DNA from: Cohnella xylanilytica
GTDB taxonomy: Bacteria > Bacillota > Bacilli > Paenibacillales > Paenibacillaceae
Direction: 5' to 3'
Assembly: GCF_014212175.1 (NCBI RefSeq)
Contig: NZ_JACJVR010000056.1
Location: forward strand, 1-33,073
DNA: 33,073 nt
Numbering within the stretch: the stretch's first letter is position 1; each line of letters opens with the position of its first letter. Shown here piece by piece: positions 16,019-23,145 of the stretch. The translations under genes and the position numbers were made by a program. The notes under the pieces were generated by a model. The model had not been told where the DNA came from. It ran no database searches and worked only from the letters and a program-made list of their open reading frames with translations.

Positions 16019-16624
16019 ATGAAGGCATATGTCCGGCAATATCTGTTCCTGGTTCTCGGAGGGTTAATGATCGTCACGGGAATCGCTTATTCGGTTATCG
16101 ATTTCATTCGCCATAACCCGTTCAAGGACCGAATCCCGCTGGAGGCGCCGGGGATCAGCCAATTGGCTTTGGAGCCGGGCCGCTATGGGATTTTCCACGA
16201 ATATTCCTCGAGAGAGTACGATCTTGGAGCGCTGGAGGTGACGACGACGAACGGTCAAGCGACCGATTGGCAGTTGGAGGGGCTGGCGATCCATATCGGG
16301 AAGAACGGCTCCGGCGTTCCGGTCCGGATGAAGCCGGACACGGGCACGACCTTCTCGGTCAACGGGAAGAAGGCTCAGTCGCTGTACCGGATGACCGTCA
16401 ACGAAGGGGGCGTCTACGACGTCGAAGTCGAGACGCCGGAGAACGCCCCGATTCGTCTCAGTCTCGTTCGCGACCTCGATGGACGGCTGCTTAAGGATCT
16501 GAAGCTGGCCGGGTACGCCGTGGCGGGCTCGGTTCCGTTGCTGCTCGCCGGCTGGTTCTTTTATTCGAGGGAAGAGCGCCGGAAGAGGCCGGCATTCGCG
16601 CGAAAACGCAGGAAAGGACGATAA
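16019..16624 (+). CDS. Unrecognised membrane protein with exported beta-rich domain
   Basis: I do not recognise this 201-residue protein. It has an N-terminal membrane segment (residues 8-30), a central non-membrane domain (about 35-160) rich in beta-type segments (GRYGIFHEYSSREYDLGALEVTTT, GVYDVEVETPENAPIRLSLVRD), a second membrane segment (about 166-184) and a very basic tail (REERRKRPAFARKRRKGR). This implies both ends in the cytoplasm with the middle domain outside. The ribosome binding site before ATG 16019 is poor (TTTAGG), which fits the possibility that translation is controlled by the unusual leader upstream. It is a single gene, convergent with the next one. Confidence 0.75.
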   Translation: MKAYVRQYLFLVLGGLMIVTGIAYSVIDFIRHNPFKDRIPLEAPGISQLALEPGRYGIFHEYSSREYDLGALEVTTTNGQATDWQLEGLAIHIGKNGSGVPVRMKPDTGTTFSVNGKKAQSLYRMTVNEGGVYDVEVETPENAPIRLSLVRDLDGRLLKDLKLAGYAVAGSVPLLLAGWFFYSREERRKRPAFARKRRKGR

Positions 16625-16672
16625 CCGGCGCGGCGATCCGATTCAACGGCTCCAATGGCTCTAATGTGCCCG

Positions 16673-17191
16673 TTATCGGTTGTTCGCCCACTCTTCCTTC
16701 AGCCCGAGGGTCCGGACGAGCTTCTCGGCGTCGTAATTCAGCTCGAAGATGGGCTTCTTGTTGCTGGATGCCAGGAACAGCAGCGCTCTCGGCTTCTGCC
16801 CGGGCTCCAGGAACAGATAGAGCTCGCGGATGGCGTCCGGGATTTTCTCGTTCCGGATACGGAGAGGTTCGGCGAACGGGAAATGGATCACGATGCCGCT
16901 TCGAGGGTTCACCTCGAAGCCTCCGTAGGCGGCCGGCGAAGATTCGAGCGCTTCCGTAACCGCACGGATCCACTCGGGAGCGAGCGGAACCGCCTTGACG
17001 ACCTTCTCCTGCCTGACGCCGAACACCGCCGCCTTCGGGACGTCCGCGGCCGGACGGCTCGCGAGCGAGATCGCGGGCTCGAACGCAGGCATATACGCAT
17101 AGAGCGGACGCGGGAATGTCGATAGCACCAAGATCGGCAGCAGGGCCGCGAGCAGCGACATGCCGACGATTCGATTTAGCTTGACGAACAT
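16673..17191 (-). CDS. Unrecognised secreted or membrane-anchored protein
   Basis: A 172-residue protein I cannot assign. An N-terminal hydrophobic segment (VGMSLLAALLPILVLSTFPRPLYAY, about residues 9-33) looks like a signal peptide with a possible AYA-type cleavage region, or an anchor. The rest has a repeated hydrophobic/charged pattern (PAAYGGFEVNPRSGIVIHFPFAEPLRIRNEKIPDAIRELYLFLEPGQKPRALLFLASSNKKPIFELNYDAEKLVRTLG), suggesting a small mixed alpha/beta domain. I start at ATG 17191 because GGAGG lies exactly 8 bases upstream; the alternative GTG at 17200 would overlap that site. Convergent with the 16019 gene, 48 bp between stops. Confidence 0.72.
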   Translation of the reverse strand: MFVKLNRIVGMSLLAALLPILVLSTFPRPLYAYMPAFEPAISLASRPAADVPKAAVFGVRQEKVVKAVPLAPEWIRAVTEALESSPAAYGGFEVNPRSGIVIHFPFAEPLRIRNEKIPDAIRELYLFLEPGQKPRALLFLASSNKKPIFELNYDAEKLVRTLGLKEEWANNR

Positions 17192-17276
17192 GGGAATCAC
17201 CTCCTTCGGAAGGGTTCCGCTTCGCGAAGGCGCTTATGCATTTTCCAACACAAAAAAACGATAATCCATAAACAAA

Positions 17277-17322
17277 GAAAAAAGAGCGCCCCTGTCTCCA
17301 ATCCGGAGAATACGGGGCACTC
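17277..17322 (-). terminator. Terminator of the MarR-MFS operon
   Basis: On the minus strand GAGTGCCCC (17314-17322) pairs with GGGGCGCTC (17284-17292, one G-T pair). An inner stem TCTCC/GGAGA lies between them and six T residues follow. Confidence 0.9.
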
Positions 17323-17351
17323 CTTTATCTTGATCCGCCTGAGCGAGCGGA

Positions 17352-18572
17352 TTAGACCGATTCCGCGGGGCGCGGCCGGGCGGACGGATTCCGGTGCATA
17401 AGAACGTAGTAGACCAGCGCGCCGAGCACGACCGACGCGGCACCGCAGAGGAACATGACGCGGTTGCTCGACGCCTGCGCGATGCCGCCGAGCAGAACCG
17501 AGCCGATTCCGATGCCGCCGTCGAAGAAGATGAACAATGTGCCGGTGGCGAGCCCCGTGCGCTCCTTGGGAGCCGATTGGATCGCGATCGTCTGCAGGCA
17601 CGGGAACAGGCTGCCGAAGCCGAGGCCGATGAGCGCGCCCGAGAACAGGAACATAAACGCGGAATGGGAGGTCGCCAGCACGATCAAGCCGACGACGTAG
17701 AGCAGGATCGTCGGATAGACCATGTAGTTGCGGTGGAGCTTGTCGAACAGCTTGCCGGTGAACGGACGCGCCAGCACGATCATCGCCGCGTAGACGACGA
17801 AGTAATAGCTGGAGACGGATTCCAGGCCGAGCTCCTTGGCGTAGCCGGGCACGAAGCTCAGAATGCCGCTGTAGGCGATCGCGAGGAACAGCGCGACGAG
17901 CGAGATCGGCACCGCCTTCGGCTCCAACAGACTTTTCCAACGGAGCTTCGTCTTGGCCGGAGCCGCCGGCGCGGGAACGGAATCGGCGGCGGCAGCGGAA
18001 GCGGGCTTGCGGATGCGCGCGGTGACGAGACCGAGCAGCAGGCCCAGGACGCCGAAGACGATCAATATGGTGAAAAGAACGCCGAAGCTCCCGTGCTGGA
18101 TAATGGTCAAGCCGAGGAAGGGGCCGAGAACCATGGCCAGGTTCATGGCCAGCGTATAGTAGCCGAGCCCTTCGCCCTTGCGCTCGGCCGGAATGAGCTC
18201 GGCGACGATCGTCCCGTTGCCCGTCGTCGCCGCCCCGAAGCTGAGGCCGTGCGCGAACCGAAGAACGAGCAGCACGCCGAACGCGGAGATGGCGGGGTAG
18301 ACGAAGGCGCAGATCATGAAGACGACGAGGGCCAGCACGATCGCCTTCTTCCGCGCCGGACCGTCCATCCACCGGCCGGCGAACGGCCGTATGAGAACCG
18401 ATGCGATGACGAAGGCCGTCATCACCCAGCCGGCTTGGCTCTGGTCGCCGCCCAGATGGTCGGTGACGAAGGAGGGCAGCGTGGCGGTCAAGCTGTAGAA
18501 CGTAATAAAGACGAAAAAACTGCTGAAGCAGATGCTTAGAAAGTTGCCGGTCCATAATTTTTGCTGTTCCAA
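17352..18572 (-). CDS. MFS-family efflux transporter
   Basis: A 406-residue major facilitator with about twelve membrane segments in two halves. The central cytoplasmic loop (RIRKPASAAAADSVPAPAAPAKTKLRWKSLLEP) is Ala/Pro-rich. Family motif A-like sequences are RPFAGRWMDGPARKKAI in the loop after segment 2 and RPFTGKLFDKLHRNYM in the second half, both typical of drug:H+ antiporters of the YfcJ/AraJ-like group. The start codon is TTG at 18572, preceded by AGAGG. It begins 3 bp after the stop of the MarR gene and shares its promoter, so it is probably induced when MarR releases its operator. The substrate cannot be inferred. Confidence 0.9.
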   Translation of the reverse strand: MEQQKLWTGNFLSICFSSFFVFITFYSLTATLPSFVTDHLGGDQSQAGWVMTAFVIASVLIRPFAGRWMDGPARKKAIVLALVVFMICAFVYPAISAFGVLLVLRFAHGLSFGAATTGNGTIVAELIPAERKGEGLGYYTLAMNLAMVLGPFLGLTIIQHGSFGVLFTILIVFGVLGLLLGLVTARIRKPASAAAADSVPAPAAPAKTKLRWKSLLEPKAVPISLVALFLAIAYSGILSFVPGYAKELGLESVSSYYFVVYAAMIVLARPFTGKLFDKLHRNYMVYPTILLYVVGLIVLATSHSAFMFLFSGALIGLGFGSLFPCLQTIAIQSAPKERTGLATGTLFIFFDGGIGIGSVLLGGIAQASSNRVMFLCGAASVVLGALVYYVLMHRNPSARPRPAESV

Positions 18573-18575
18573 ATG

Positions 18576-19049
18576 TCATTCGCCTCTTTGAGTGGATTCT
18601 TGTTGCGGAGTCGGACTGTCGGCGAGGAGCCGGACCGATCGGTCGGCGATTCGGATCAGAAGCTTCTTCATGGCGTCGAGCTCCTCCGCGGAGATTCCTT
18701 CCGTGACGGCGGAGATCACTTCCTCTTCGATCGGAACGAGCCGCTCGTACGTCTTCCGGCCTTCCGGGGTGACGAACGGGAGGAACGAGCGCCGGTCGTC
18801 CGGGTTCGGCCGCCGCACGACGAGTCCCTTCCGTTCCAGCTGGTCGAGAATGCGCGTAACGTTCGTCTGGTCCTTCCCGACGCGGTGCGCCAAGTCCTTC
18901 TGGCTGATGCCGTCCTCTTCGTTCAGCCGGGCGAGCACCGACCATTGCTCGGTCGTCACTTCATGCGGCAAGAACCGATGGCCGAGCAATTGGGATAAGC
19001 GCCTCCCGGTCTGGTTAATCTGGAATCCGATGGAGTCTTCCAGCTTCAT
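18576..19049 (-). CDS. MarR-family transcriptional repressor
   Basis: A 157-residue winged-helix regulator beginning MKLEDSIGFQINQTGRRLSQLLGHRF, the usual MarR first helix. The recognition region is ISQKDLAHRVGKDQTNVTRILDQLERKGLVVR (about residues 48-79), followed by the wing with PDDRR (83-87). I chose ATG 19049 because GGAGG sits exactly 8 bases upstream, because the family starts here, and because a strong promoter lies at 19084-19112. Longer open frames (to 19166 and beyond) run through that promoter and into sequence antisense to the next gene. It is co-transcribed with the MFS transporter and likely represses itself and the transporter. Confidence 0.92.
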   Translation of the reverse strand: MKLEDSIGFQINQTGRRLSQLLGHRFLPHEVTTEQWSVLARLNEEDGISQKDLAHRVGKDQTNVTRILDQLERKGLVVRRPNPDDRRSFLPFVTPEGRKTYERLVPIEEEVISAVTEGISAEELDAMKKLLIRIADRSVRLLADSPTPQQESTQRGE

Positions 19050-19072
19050 AGCGACAGCCTCCGTCCATTTGC

Positions 19073-19112
19073 TTGCTATAGCAATTATATCTAAGGCATC
19101 TTGTTGCGTCAA
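19073..19112 (-). promoter_or_regulatory. Sigma-A promoter with palindromic MarR operator
   Basis: On the minus strand TTGACG (19107-19112), a 17-bp spacer and a perfect TATAAT (19084-19089) are followed at once by the perfect palindrome TTGCTATAGCAA (19073-19084), which covers the expected transcription start. The leader then runs 23 bp to ATG 19049. A palindrome at this position next to a MarR gene is a good candidate autoregulatory operator. Confidence 0.88.
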
Positions 19113-19199
19113 TGGCGGCGTCCCGGACAGCTTGAACATTCTCCCGCCAATTGATACGCTGTTCATGGAAGAAGTCCTTATTGGAGAGTGGCCACCGAC

Positions 19200-20171
19200 A
19201 TGATTACCCGCACGATCACCGCCTCGGAGAGCGGCAAGAGGCTGCACCGCTACTTGCGCAACCTGATGCCGAACCTTCCGCTCGGCCAGATCTATAAGAT
19301 GATCGACCAAGGCAAGGCCAAAGTGAACGGCAAGCGCAAGAACCAAAATTACGAGCTGGCGGCCGGAGACGAGCTGACGCTCTACGTGAACGAAGATCAG
19401 TTCGGAGAGGCGTCCAAGGGCCAGAAGAAGACGAAGTACGTCGGCGTCAACGCCAATATCGACGTCGTCTACGAGGACGACCAACTGCTCGTCGCGATGA
19501 AGCCGGCCGGCATGCTGACCCACCCCGACAAGAGCGACCAGAAGGATACGCTGATCAACCGGGTTCACGCCTATTTGTACCGGAAGGGCGAGCTGGACAG
19601 CCCCCTGTTCATGCCGGCGACGGCGAACCGGCTCGACCGCAATACGAGCGGGCTGGTGCTGGTAGGCAAGACGGCCGGCATGCTGCACCAGTTGAACCAG
19701 TGGATCCAGAAGCACGAGCTGGAGAAGTATTACGTGACGATCGTGGAAGGAAGGCTCGAAGGCGAGGGGGAGCTGACGGGCAGCCTCATCCGGGACGAAC
19801 GGAGCAACCGGACGCTCGTGGCGGGAAGCGCCGGCTCCAGCCGGGCGAAGGCCGGGGACAACGCGAAGGAGCTGTCGGCCGTCACGCGTTATCGCGCCTT
19901 GCAGACGGGGCGGGGCTACTCGCTCGTCGAAGTGGAGCTGGTCAGCGGCCGCACCCACCAGATCCGCACCCACTTCCAGAGCATCGGCCATTCGCTGCTG
20001 GGAGACGTCAAATACGGCGGCAAGCCGTTCGCGGGCGTCAATCATCAGCTGCTTCACGCCTGGCGCATCCGGCTGCCGGATGGACGGGAATTCCGGGCTC
20101 CGCTGCCCGACCTCATGCGCCGGACGATGGAGAAGGCGGGTTTGACGCTCGGCGCGCTGCCGAATGCCTGA
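19200..20171 (+). CDS. RluA-family pseudouridine synthase
   Basis: A 323-residue RNA pseudouridine synthase. An N-terminal S4-like RNA-binding region (about residues 10-65: GKRLHRYLRNLMPNLPLGQIYKMIDQGKAKVNGKR) is followed by the RluA/RluD catalytic domain. Visible are YEDDQLLVAMKPAGMLTHPD, the catalytic NRLDRNTSGL (Asp146), and the late motif GRTHQIRTHFQSIGHSLLGDVKYGG. It should isomerise uridines in rRNA or tRNA; the target cannot be fixed, since several paralogues (YlyB, YhcT, YjbO) share this plan. ATG at 19200 follows GGAGAG; a GTG at 19188 in the same frame lies on the binding site and is less likely. Divergent from marR. Confidence 0.92.
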   Translation: MITRTITASESGKRLHRYLRNLMPNLPLGQIYKMIDQGKAKVNGKRKNQNYELAAGDELTLYVNEDQFGEASKGQKKTKYVGVNANIDVVYEDDQLLVAMKPAGMLTHPDKSDQKDTLINRVHAYLYRKGELDSPLFMPATANRLDRNTSGLVLVGKTAGMLHQLNQWIQKHELEKYYVTIVEGRLEGEGELTGSLIRDERSNRTLVAGSAGSSRAKAGDNAKELSAVTRYRALQTGRGYSLVEVELVSGRTHQIRTHFQSIGHSLLGDVKYGGKPFAGVNHQLLHAWRIRLPDGREFRAPLPDLMRRTMEKAGLTLGALPNA

Positions 20172-20182
20172 AGCGCGAAGCT

Positions 20183-20213
20183 CCGGGGACCAAGAGGTCT
20201 CCGGGTTTTTTTT
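20183..20213 (+). terminator. Terminator of the pseudouridine synthase gene
   Basis: CCGGGGACC pairs with GGTCTCCGG around an AAGA loop (one G-T pair), followed by eight T residues. Confidence 0.92.
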
Positions 20214-20226
20214 ATGCGGAAAACTA

Positions 20227-20258
20227 TTGCACTATGTGTATTAGGTGATATAATACAC
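20227..20258 (+). promoter_or_regulatory. Promoter with inverted-repeat operator for the GntR-ABC operon
   Basis: TTGCAC (20227-20232), a 16-bp spacer and a perfect TATAAT (20249-20254). An inverted repeat GTGTATTA (20236-20243) / TAATACAC (20251-20258) with 7-bp spacing spans the spacer and -10. YtrA-type GntR repressors are known to bind GTGTA...TACAC-like inverted repeats at their own promoters, so this is a strong candidate operator for the gene that follows. Confidence 0.88.
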
Positions 20259-20293
20259 TTAAGTCAACCGAGATACGTGAAGGAGGTGCCCTC

Positions 20294-20686
20294 TTGAATG
20301 AGGTTACCGTCGGGGGCATGAGGTTCGAGCTCGATCTGAGCCAACCGCTGTACGAACAAGTGCTGGATCAAGTCCGAAGCTCGATTGCGAAAGGTGAGAT
20401 AGCGTTGGGAGAGAAGATACCGTCTGTCCGCGAGATGGCGCAGGCGCTCAAGATCAATCCGAACACGGTCATGCGGGCTTACCAGGAGCTGGAGCGCGAT
20501 CAGCTGACCGAGACGCGGCGCGGCCAGGGGACGTTCATTACGGCCGATGCCGAGAAGGTGAAGCATATCCGCTACAAGCTGGCGGAGGAAGCGGTCGAGG
20601 AATTCCTCGCGAAGCTGGGCAGTCTCGGCTTCACGGCGTCCGAGATCGCGGCGATTCTAAGAAGCAAGGGCGGTGAAGGGCAATGA
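20294..20686 (+). CDS. GntR-family repressor, YtrA subfamily
   Basis: A 130-residue regulator with only the GntR winged helix plus a short tail, the YtrA plan. PLYEQVLDQVRSSIAKGEIALGEKIPSVREMAQALKINPNTVMRAYQELERDQLTETRRGQGTFI (residues 19-82) is a complete GntR DNA-binding domain. The C-terminal 45 residues (EEAVEEFLAKLGSLGFTASEIAAIL) would form the dimerising helices. The start is TTG at 20294, set by AGGAGG seven bases upstream; ATG at 20298 is out of frame. It overlaps the following ATPase gene by 4 bp (ATGA). Such regulators control ABC genes linked to envelope stress or antibiotics. Confidence 0.93.
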   Translation: MNEVTVGGMRFELDLSQPLYEQVLDQVRSSIAKGEIALGEKIPSVREMAQALKINPNTVMRAYQELERDQLTETRRGQGTFITADAEKVKHIRYKLAEEAVEEFLAKLGSLGFTASEIAAILRSKGGEGQ

Positions 20687-21381
20687 CGAAGGCAGCGATC
20701 CAAGGCTCGGGCCTGGTGAAGAGATACGGCCGGCGGAACGCGCTGGACGGCCTCGACATCGAGATCCCGGAGAATTCCGTCACGGCCGTGCTAGGGCCGA
20801 ACGGAGCGGGCAAGTCGACGTTCATGCGCATGCTGACCGGTCTCGTGACGCCGGACCAGGGTACCCTTCGGGTGCTCGGCGAAGCGCCGTCCTGGAAGCT
20901 GAACGGCCGAATCTCGTACTTGCCGGACCGGGCGCGCTGGTACGAAGGGCATACCGTCGCCGAAGCGATCCGCTGGGGATCGAACCTGCTGCCGGGCTTC
21001 GACGCGGCCCAGGCGCTGCAGCTCGTCGAACAGCTCGGCCTGAAGGCCGACATGGACGTGAAGGGAATGTCCAAAGGGCAGGAAGCGCGGCTTATGCTGG
21101 CGATGTGCCTCGCCCGCGACGTTCCGCTGCTCGTGCTCGACGAGCCGTTCTCCGGCATCGACATGATCTCCCGCGAGCGAATCGTCGCCGCGCTGATCGA
21201 CAGCTTCAGCGACCGCAGGCAGACGGTGCTGATCTGCACGCACGAGATTCCGGAGACCGAGAGCCTGTTCGACCACGCGGTCTTCCTGAACGACGGAACG
21301 GTCGCCCTGTCCGGAGACGTCGAGGAGCTTCGGGCGACCCGGGGCTCGGTCCAGGACATTTACCGCCAACTTTACGTCTAG
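20683..21381 (+). CDS. ABC ATPase of GntR-linked transporter (YtrB-like)
   Basis: A 232-residue ATPase. Walker A GPNGAGKS (38-45) and Walker B LLVLDEPFSG (149-158) are intact, and the switch His lies in CTHEIPE. Two positions deviate from the standard: the usual Q-loop reads SYLPDRARWYEGHTVAEA, with Asp82 where Gln is normal, and the signature reads MSKGQEARL (129-137) in place of LSGGQ. Similar deviations occur in ATPases next to YtrA-type regulators, so it is probably functional. It pairs with the permease gene 14 bp downstream. Confidence 0.9.
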   Translation: MTKAAIQGSGLVKRYGRRNALDGLDIEIPENSVTAVLGPNGAGKSTFMRMLTGLVTPDQGTLRVLGEAPSWKLNGRISYLPDRARWYEGHTVAEAIRWGSNLLPGFDAAQALQLVEQLGLKADMDVKGMSKGQEARLMLAMCLARDVPLLVLDEPFSGIDMISRERIVAALIDSFSDRRQTVLICTHEIPETESLFDHAVFLNDGTVALSGDVEELRATRGSVQDIYRQLYV

Positions 21382-21395
21382 GAGGGCAGGAGCGA

Positions 21396-22145
21396 ATGCC
21401 TAACGAGAATAACGTGTTCGCCTATTTATTCAAGAACGACTTCCGCATGAACACGCGAAGAATGCTAACCCGCGCCTGGATGTGGGGTTACTTCGCGGCG
21501 ATCGCGGTCGTCCTGGTCGTCGTAACGGCCGTATGGGGAGGAGAGAATCGGTTCAATCCCCGCTACCTTCTCTTTATCTGCTTCGGATTCCCGTTCATCG
21601 CCTTCGGGATCTCCTATTCGATTCTGAAGCGGGAATGGTCGAACGGGACGGTCGGCTGGTGGCTGACGCTTCCGTATTCCCGCTCCAAGCTGCTTCTGGC
21701 CAAGCTCGCGGCCGCGGCCGCGCAAGCGTACGTGCTGTTCCTGATTTACTTCATCGGCGTGCTGCTGCTTGAGCTGTTCAACGTCCTCCTTCATGGCAAC
21801 GCCTGGAGCGAGATCGGCGAATTCCTGACGGTCGAAGGGGAATATCTGTTCGTCGTCCTGGTCATCTCGCCGTTCATGCTGGCGCTCGGGCAGCTGGCGG
21901 CAACCGTCGCCCGCACGAAGCTGAGGCCGCTCCTGCCGCTCGTCTGGATCGTGTTCGCCCTCGCCGGGAACGGGTTCGGCTGGTTGAACGTGAACGCCGG
22001 GGACGACGGGCGGATCGAATCGATCGCCGTGTTCGGCGAATCGGCCGCGGCCTGGCTCTGGCTGCTCATTCCGGCTTCGTGGCTGATCGCTTCGATTCTG
22101 TTCGCCGGAGCGGTGCGCTTGACCCGGAAGCATCTGATTCTGTAG
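21396..22145 (+). CDS. ABC-2 type permease of GntR-linked transporter
   Basis: A 249-residue membrane protein with about six membrane segments. The opening NNVFAYLFKNDFRMNTRRMLTRAWMWGYFAAIAVVLVVVTAVWG and ILKREWSNGTVGWWLTLPYSRSKLLLAKLAAA (the cytoplasmic coupling region) are typical of ABC-2 permeases linked to YtrB-like ATPases. ATG at 21396 has GGAGGG and GGAG upstream; the long open frame running back to 20673 is antisense-like read-through of the ATPase gene in another frame. It likely forms one exporter with the ATPase at 20683. Confidence 0.88.
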   Translation: MPNENNVFAYLFKNDFRMNTRRMLTRAWMWGYFAAIAVVLVVVTAVWGGENRFNPRYLLFICFGFPFIAFGISYSILKREWSNGTVGWWLTLPYSRSKLLLAKLAAAAAQAYVLFLIYFIGVLLLELFNVLLHGNAWSEIGEFLTVEGEYLFVVLVISPFMLALGQLAATVARTKLRPLLPLVWIVFALAGNGFGWLNVNAGDDGRIESIAVFGESAAAWLWLLIPASWLIASILFAGAVRLTRKHLIL

Positions 22146-22167
22146 GGGAGAAAGGGGAGACTTGGCG

Positions 22168-23124
22168 ATGAGCAAGGCGATCACGATCGCGGGGCTGGCC
22201 AAATCGTACGAAGGCAAGCCGGCTCTTCGGAATATCGGCTTCGAGGTTCGGGAAGGAAGCTGCTTCGGGCTGCTCGGGCCGAACGGCGCGGGCAAGTCGA
22301 CGACGATGAAGATTCTGTCCGGGCTGCTCGATCCGGACCGCGGCGACGTCCGCGTCATGGGCAAGGAGCTGCGCAGGAACGCCGCGGAGATCCGGGAGAA
22401 GATCGGCTACGTGCCGCAGTCGATCACCTTGTACGAGAAGCTGAGCGCGTACGACAACCTCGTTTTCTTCGGGGAGATGTACGGTGTCCGGGGCGGCGAG
22501 CTGAAGCGGAGAATCGCGGACGTGCTCGGCCGGGTCGGCTTGGCGGATCGGGCCAAGGACGCGGTGTCCTCCTTCTCCGGAGGGATGAAGAGAAGGGTGA
22601 ACATCGCCGCCGCGCTGCTGCACCGCCCGCGAGTTCTGATCATGGACGAACCGACCGTCGGCATCGATCCGCAGTCGCGCAACCATATCTTCGAGATGAT
22701 CCGTTCCTTGCAGAAGGAAGGCGTGACCGTCCTCTATTCGACGCACTACATGGAAGAGGTCGAGAGTCTGTGCGACGAGCTGGCGATCATCGACCACGGG
22801 GAAGTGATCGCGAGCGGCGGCCTCGGCGAGGTGTTGGACCGGTTCGGATCGCAGGCTGTCTATCTGGAGCTGAACGGGCCGCAGGAGTCGCAGGCGCAGG
22901 GGCAGGAGCAGGAGCAGGAGCCTCCGGCGCCCGCCGGCTTCGACCGTCCGGAGCGGAAGGACCGAGGCTGGATCGTGCGGACGAATTCGCCTCTAGAGGC
23001 GATCGCGGCTTGGGCCGAAGCCTGCAAGGCCAAGTCGCTTCCGGTGAAGCAATTGGAGATCGTGCGGCCGTCGCTGGAGACGGTGTTCCTGTCGCTGACC
23101 GGAACGACGCTGCGGGATACTTAG
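22168..23124 (+). CDS. ABC ATPase, drug/lipid export type
   Basis: A 318-residue ATPase of the DrrA/CcmA-like group. Walker A GPNGAGKS (37-44), Q-loop GYVPQ (Gln84), signature FSGGMKRR (136-143), Walker B RVLIMDEP (155-162), switch His in STHYMEE. The C-terminal extension (about residues 215-318) includes a Gln/Glu-rich stretch QAQGQEQEQE and ends with LETVFLSLTG, the usual last motif of this group (LE.VFL.LTG). ATG at 22168 follows AAAGGGGAG. It pairs with the permease at 23146; its motifs are standard, in contrast to the first ATPase in the operon. Confidence 0.92.
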   Translation: MSKAITIAGLAKSYEGKPALRNIGFEVREGSCFGLLGPNGAGKSTTMKILSGLLDPDRGDVRVMGKELRRNAAEIREKIGYVPQSITLYEKLSAYDNLVFFGEMYGVRGGELKRRIADVLGRVGLADRAKDAVSSFSGGMKRRVNIAAALLHRPRVLIMDEPTVGIDPQSRNHIFEMIRSLQKEGVTVLYSTHYMEEVESLCDELAIIDHGEVIASGGLGEVLDRFGSQAVYLELNGPQESQAQGQEQEQEPPAPAGFDRPERKDRGWIVRTNSPLEAIAAWAEACKAKSLPVKQLEIVRPSLETVFLSLTGTTLRDT

Positions 23125-23145
23125 AACGGAGAGGGGATTACGGCC

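Noticed and set aside
18576..20057. A 493-residue MarR fusion protein
   Set aside because: The extra N-terminus is antisense to the pseudouridine synthase and would read through the promoter at 19084-19112.
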